A DNA stretch of 8,514 nt, taken from positions 1 to 8,514 of the forward strand of contig JAFLCR010000094.1 of NCBI GenBank assembly GCA_017302755.1, given 5' to 3'. Shown here piece after piece: positions 5,166-8,514 of the stretch. The stretch is from Alphaproteobacteria bacterium (GTDB lineage: Bacteria > Pseudomonadota > Alphaproteobacteria > Rickettsiales > JAFLCR01). The translations under genes were made by a program, and so were the position numbers. The stretch's first letter is position 1, and every line of letters starts with the position of its first letter. Below the pieces are notes generated by a model. The model ran no database searches and was not told the origin of the DNA. It was given only the letters and a program-made list of their open reading frames with translations.

Positions 5166-7178
5166 ATGACGGCACAAGCGGCGGTTTCCAAAACGAACGT
5201 TTCGCATCAGGATATGGCGAACGCCATCCGCGCCCTAGCGATGGACGCGGTCGAGGCCGCGCAGTCGGGCCATCCCGGCATGCCGATGGGCATGGCAGAC
5301 GTTGCTACCGTGCTTTTCACCCAGTTTCTGAAATACGACCCCGCCCACCCGGCGTGGCCGGACCGCGACCGCTTCATCCTCTCCGCCGGCCACGGCTCGA
5401 TGCTGCTTTACGCGATGCTGTACCTGACCGGCTATGGCGACATCACGCTGGAAGACATCAAAAATTTCCGCCAATGGGGCGCCAAGACCGCCGGCCATCC
5501 CGAATTCGGCCATGCCGCGGGCATTGAAACCACCACCGGCCCGCTCGGCCAGGGCATCGCCAACGCGGTCGGCATGGCCATCGCCGAAGCTCATCTCGCC
5601 GCGCGTTTCGGCAAAGAACTGGTCGATCATCATACCTACGTGATCGCCGGGGATGGCTGCCTCATGGAGGGCATCAGCCAGGAAGCAATCTCGCTCGCCG
5701 GGCACCTGAAATTGAACAAGCTCATCGTGCTGTTCGACGATAACGGCATATCCATCGACGGCCCGACCAGCCTCTCCATCACCGAGGACACGCTGAAGCG
5801 CTTCGACGCCAGCGGCTGGAAAACGATGCGGATCAACGGCCATGACCCCTTCGCCATCACGACCGCGCTCTCCCAGGCCAAGGCCAGCGACAAGCCGACG
5901 CTGATCGCCTGCAAGACCACCATCGCCTACGGCGCGCCCACCAAGGCGGGCAGCGAGAAAAGCCATGGCAGCCCGCTCGGCGCCGGTGAAATCGAAGGCA
6001 CCCGCAAGAACCTCAATTGGCCGCACAAGGCGTTTGAGATTCCTGAGGAAGTGCTTCATGCCTGGCGCGATATCGGTCACCTGCACGACAAGGACTATGC
6101 CGCCTGGAAAAAGCGTTTCGACAAGTATGAGCAGGAGCATCAGGACGAATACACCCATGCCCTTTCCGGCGACCTGCCGAAAGGCTGGGAAAAGGCCGTG
6201 GCCGAACTGAAAGCGAAGATCGCGGTGGAGAAGCCTTCCAAGGCGACGCGCAATGCCTCGCAGGACGTGCTTGAAGTGCTCTCCCCGATCATGACGGAAC
6301 TCGTCGGCGGCTCTGCCGATCTAACCGGCTCCAACAACACCAGGGCCAAGGGACAGGAGCCTCTGACAGCTCAAAACTACGCGGGCCGCTATATCTATTA
6401 CGGCATCCGCGAGCACGGCATGGCGGCAGCCATGAACGGCATGGCGCTGCATGGCGGTGTGATTCCTTACGGTGGCACCTTCCTGGTGTTCACCGATTAC
6501 TGCCGCCCCTCGATCCGTCTCTCCGCGCTCATGAAGCAGCGTGTGATCTACGTCATGACGCATGACTCGATCGGCCTGGGCGAGGACGGCCCGACCCATC
6601 AGCCCGTCGAGCATCTGGCCAGCCTTCGCGCCATCCCCAACCTCCTGGTCTTCCGCCCGGCGGACGCCATGGAAACCGCCGAGTGCTGGGAACTGGCCAT
6701 CTCCACGCCCGACGCCCCCTCCATCCTCGCCCTGTCGCGCCAGGCGCTGCCCACGCTGCGCCAGGAAGCGACGAAGGAAAACCTCTGCGCCAAGGGCGGC
6801 TACCTGCTCGTGGAAAACAAGAAAGCCAAGGTGACGCTGATCGCCACCGGCTCGGAAGTGAGCCTCGCCGTCGAAGCAGCCAAGCAGCTGGAAACCAAAG
6901 GCATTCCCACGTCCGTTGTGTCGCTTCCCTGCTGGGAGCTGTTCGATGCGCAAACGCCGGAATATCGCACCAAGGTGCTCGGCAAGGACACGGTCAAGAT
7001 CGCCATTGAAGCCGCCATCGGCTTCGGCTGGGAAAAGTATACTGGCGCAGGCGGCGTGTTCATCGGCATGGAAGGCTTCGGCGCCTCGGCCCCGGCGAAG
7101 GAATTGTACAAGCGCTTCGGCATCACGGCGGAACGCGTGGTGGAGGAAGCGATGAAGAAACTGGGTGTGCTGCTGTGA
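5166..7178 (+). CDS. tkt: Transketolase
   Basis: The thiamine-diphosphate enzyme that moves two-carbon ketol units between sugar phosphates in the non-oxidative pentose phosphate pathway, linking it to glycolysis through glyceraldehyde 3-phosphate and fructose 6-phosphate. At 670 residues it is full length. Visible sites: His36 in SGHPGMPMG, His76 in SAGHGS, TTTGPLGQG (122-130), the ThDP/Mg motif beginning GDGCLMEGISQEA (162-174) and closing with FDDN (190-193), His267 region KSHGSPLG, the cofactor-activating glutamate Glu416 in IREHGMAAAMNG, and GLGEDGPTHQP (470-480) with Asp474 and His478, followed by SRQ (524-526) for phosphate binding. All three domains (Pyr/PP binding and C-terminal) are present. 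It opens the tkt-orf87-gap operon and its stop overlaps the next start by 4 bp. The Shine-Dalgarno is weak. Ordinary family member. Confidence 0.97.
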   Translation: MTAQAAVSKTNVSHQDMANAIRALAMDAVEAAQSGHPGMPMGMADVATVLFTQFLKYDPAHPAWPDRDRFILSAGHGSMLLYAMLYLTGYGDITLEDIKNFRQWGAKTAGHPEFGHAAGIETTTGPLGQGIANAVGMAIAEAHLAARFGKELVDHHTYVIAGDGCLMEGISQEAISLAGHLKLNKLIVLFDDNGISIDGPTSLSITEDTLKRFDASGWKTMRINGHDPFAITTALSQAKASDKPTLIACKTTIAYGAPTKAGSEKSHGSPLGAGEIEGTRKNLNWPHKAFEIPEEVLHAWRDIGHLHDKDYAAWKKRFDKYEQEHQDEYTHALSGDLPKGWEKAVAELKAKIAVEKPSKATRNASQDVLEVLSPIMTELVGGSADLTGSNNTRAKGQEPLTAQNYAGRYIYYGIREHGMAAAMNGMALHGGVIPYGGTFLVFTDYCRPSIRLSALMKQRVIYVMTHDSIGLGEDGPTHQPVEHLASLRAIPNLLVFRPADAMETAECWELAISTPDAPSILALSRQALPTLRQEATKENLCAKGGYLLVENKKAKVTLIATGSEVSLAVEAAKQLETKGIPTSVVSLPCWELFDAQTPEYRTKVLGKDTVKIAIEAAIGFGWEKYTGAGGVFIGMEGFGASAPAKELYKRFGITAERVVEEAMKKLGVLL

Positions 7179-7438
7179 CGGAAGAAATCCTGAGTAGCCT
7201 AACCCATGAATTAGCCGAGTTTCATGCGTTTTGCCGTGATTGGCTCGGACTTCTTCTGGCCGTTGTTCTGCTTTTTCAGTCCCTAGTTTCCGTGCCTTTC
7301 GGTCTTTGGGTAATAGCGAAGAAGGGGCGGCCGGAAGGTAAAAAGATATTCAAAGAATACCGGTCGCTTATTATAGTAGCTAATGCCCTCATTGCAGGGC
7401 TTGGATTATATATTCTTATCGCGCACTATTTCCTATGA
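7175..7438 (+). CDS. Small two-helix inner-membrane protein between tkt and gap
   Basis: An 87-residue protein I cannot assign to a family. Residues about 24-48 and 64-86 are hydrophobic helices; the 15-residue loop between them (KKGRPEGKKIFKEYR) is strongly basic, so by the positive-inside rule the loop is cytoplasmic and both ends periplasmic. It starts with GTG at 7175 inside the last codons of tkt (GTGA overlap) and ends in ATGA shared with the gap start, so it is embedded in the operon without a single spare base. Its G+C content is visibly lower than that of tkt and gap. The tight overlaps, complete frame and clean membrane topology argue for a real gene. A role in membrane association or regulation of the neighbouring enzymes would be pure guesswork. 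Confidence 0.75.
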   Translation: MTEEILSSLTHELAEFHAFCRDWLGLLLAVVLLFQSLVSVPFGLWVIAKKGRPEGKKIFKEYRSLIIVANALIAGLGLYILIAHYFL

Positions 7439-8433
7439 CCATAAAAGTTGCCATCAACGGGCTTGGCCGCATCGGCCGCTGCCTCATCCGCGCCGCGGCG
7501 GAGTATAACCAATGGGATATCGAGATCGTGGCCGCCAATGGCCCTGCCGCGACGCCGGCCCATCTGCACCTGCTGAAATATGATTCCGTGCACGGCCGCT
7601 TCCCCGGCGAGATTACCGCCGAGAGCGAGGAGATCCGCTTCGGCAAGCATAAGATGAAGATTTTCCATGAGCGCGAGCCGGAGAAACTGCCCTGGAAAGA
7701 CCTCGGCGTGGACGTGGTGCTGGAATGCTCCGGCAAGTTCACCAAGAAGGCCGATGCCGAGCGGCACATCGCGGCGGGCGCGAAGAAGGTGCTGATCTCG
7801 GCCCCCTCGCCGGACGCCGAATCGACCATCGTCTACGGCGTGAACAACGCGGCGTTGAAGAAAGAGCACAAGATCGTCTCGGTCGGTTCCTGCACCACCA
7901 ACTGCCTGGCCCCCGTGGCAAAAACCCTGAACGACGCGGTCGGCATCGTGCAGGGCTACATGACCACCATCCACGCCTATACCTCCGACCAGAACATCCA
8001 CGACGGCAGCCATAAGGATCTGCGGCGCGCCCGCGCCGCCACGCTCTCGATGGTACCCACCTCCACCGGCGCGGCCAAGGCGCTTGGCCTCGTGCTGCCG
8101 GAGCTGAAAGGCAAGCTCGACGGCACCTCCATCCGCGTGCCGACCCCCAACGTGTCGCTGGTGGACCTCACCTTCAACGCCGGCAAGGCGACGAGCGCGG
8201 AAGAAATCAACAACGCCATCAAAGCCGCCGCTTCCGGCCCCATGAAGGGCGTGCTCGGCACGACCGACGAGCCGCTGGTGTCCATTGATTTCAATCACAG
8301 CCCGTTCAGCTCGGTGTTCGACCTCACCCAAACGGCGGTGGTTGGCGGCAGCTTGGTGCGGGTGGCCGCGTGGTATGACAACGAGTGGGGGTTTTCCTGC
8401 CGGATGTGGGATGTTACCACATTGCTGAACTAA
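7435..8433 (+). CDS. gap: Glyceraldehyde-3-phosphate dehydrogenase, type I
   Basis: Interconverts glyceraldehyde 3-phosphate and 1,3-bisphosphoglycerate with a nicotinamide coenzyme in glycolysis/gluconeogenesis. The 332 residues cover the whole family: Rossmann motif INGLGRIGR (7-15), LLKYDSVHGRF, catalytic Cys153 in SCTTNC and His180 in TTIHAYT, the DLRRARAA and STGAAKALG segments, RVPTPNVSLVDL, and WYDNEWGF near the C-terminus. Two deviations stand out: the coenzyme loop reads VAANGPA, with Gly36 where NAD-dependent enzymes have Asp after Asn, and SVGSCTTNC replaces the usual SNASCTTNC. Bacillus GapB, which prefers NADP, also lacks that Asp, so NADP use is possible but inferred. Erythrose-4-phosphate dehydrogenase is less likely because the residues after the active site follow the GAPDH pattern. 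No Shine-Dalgarno is seen; the start overlaps the upstream stop (ATGA), implying coupled translation. Confidence 0.96.
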   Translation: MTIKVAINGLGRIGRCLIRAAAEYNQWDIEIVAANGPAATPAHLHLLKYDSVHGRFPGEITAESEEIRFGKHKMKIFHEREPEKLPWKDLGVDVVLECSGKFTKKADAERHIAAGAKKVLISAPSPDAESTIVYGVNNAALKKEHKIVSVGSCTTNCLAPVAKTLNDAVGIVQGYMTTIHAYTSDQNIHDGSHKDLRRARAATLSMVPTSTGAAKALGLVLPELKGKLDGTSIRVPTPNVSLVDLTFNAGKATSAEEINNAIKAAASGPMKGVLGTTDEPLVSIDFNHSPFSSVFDLTQTAVVGGSLVRVAAWYDNEWGFSCRMWDVTTLLN

Positions 8434-8458
8434 AAAAAACCTACCCACCCGGGTAGGT
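8431..8458 (-). terminator. Intrinsic terminator oriented to the minus strand
   Basis: ACCTACCC (8439-8446) and GGGTAGGT (8451-8458) form a perfect 8-bp stem around a four-base loop. The eight A residues at 8432-8439 on the plus strand become a T-tract directly after the stem when read on the minus strand, so it should stop antisense transcription coming from the right. On the plus strand no T-tract follows, so it should not end the gap transcript, though the hairpin could mark its 3' end or slow polymerase. Confidence 0.65.
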
Positions 8459-8485
8459 GACAGGGCCAGAAATACAGGCTATAAG
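8457..8485 (+). promoter_or_regulatory. Candidate promoter for the downstream gene (pgk)
   Basis: GTGACA (8457-8462) and TATAAG (8480-8485) are exactly 17 bp apart. The predicted start, six to seven bases beyond the -10, falls at the C or A of the ATG at 8492, which has no Shine-Dalgarno. The -35 overlaps the terminator stem by two bases. Confidence 0.5.
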
Positions 8486-8491
8486 CCGCCC

Positions 8492-8514
8492 ATGCAGAAG
8501 TTCCTGACCATCGA
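8492..8514 (+). CDS. pgk: Start of probable phosphoglycerate kinase, truncated by window edge
   Basis: Only seven full codons are visible, reading MQKFLTI with GA beginning the next codon. Phosphoglycerate kinases of proteobacteria often begin with a short F-x-T-I/L-D/E stretch, and pgk commonly follows gap, so this is the likely identity. The assignment rests mainly on synteny, since the coding part is too short for domain evidence. Confidence 0.5.

Noticed and set aside
5235..6158. Long minus-strand ORF (307 codons) within transketolase
   Set aside because: Typical antisense shadow of a G+C-rich gene; composition and lack of initiation signals argue against coding.
7426..8448. Minus-strand ORF (340 codons) covering all of gap
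   Set aside because: Shadow frame of gap, rich in Gly, Arg, His and Val as expected for antisense reading. Its start region overlaps the minus-strand terminator, which would cut any transcript before it.
1..8514. Mobile elements, CRISPR arrays, toxin-antitoxin or phage defence genes
   Set aside because: No transposase, integrase, regularly spaced repeats or defence-type motifs were found on either strand.

Overview
The window looks like chromosomal DNA of an alphaproteobacterium. The gene order ZapA-type protein with an upstream coiled-coil partner, then divergent transketolase, glyceraldehyde-3-phosphate dehydrogenase and the start of a probable phosphoglycerate kinase is typical of that class. 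The acetolactate synthase carries the alphaproteobacterial variant GDAS in its thiamine-diphosphate motif. The GAPDH shows residues (Asn-Gly at the coenzyme loop, SVGSCTTNC at the active site) that I recall from Rickettsiales-type enzymes, so a Rickettsiales- or Rhodospirillales-like lineage is possible; this is an impression, not a placement.

Layout: positions 1-1367 (minus) hold the N-terminal 455 residues of acetolactate synthase large subunit, running off the left edge. Positions 1368-1647 are a non-coding divergent region with a strong imperfect hairpin, two mini-ORFs and an 80-bp block of about 10% G+C. Positions 1648-2886 (plus) encode a 412-residue protein I do not recognise. It ends in a shared TTAA with a convergent minus-strand gene (2883-3992) for a membrane-anchored, lipase-like alpha/beta hydrolase.

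Upstream of the hydrolase on the minus strand lies a previously unmarked 160-nt RNA, identified here as 6S RNA (4100-4259), with a well-formed sigma-70-type promoter. It follows zapA (4333-4695) and a small coiled-coil gene (4692-5036), whose coding ends overlap by 4 bp. This is the classic zapA-ssrS neighbourhood.

On the plus strand, transketolase (5166-7178), an 87-residue two-helix membrane protein (7175-7438) and GAPDH (7435-8433) are chained by 4-bp stop/start overlaps (GTGA, ATGA), implying one translationally coupled operon of central carbon metabolism. After gap there is a hairpin with its T-tract on the minus strand, then a compact promoter whose predicted start coincides with the ATG of the next gene, probably pgk, cut by the right edge.

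Most of the window is core metabolism and housekeeping. The points of real interest are the 6S RNA locus, the structured ilvB leader region, the small membrane gene wedged between tkt and gap, the coenzyme-loop substitution in GAPDH, the antisense-oriented terminator with probable leaderless pgk start, and the unknown 412-residue protein. No mobile element, CRISPR array, tRNA or rRNA was seen.
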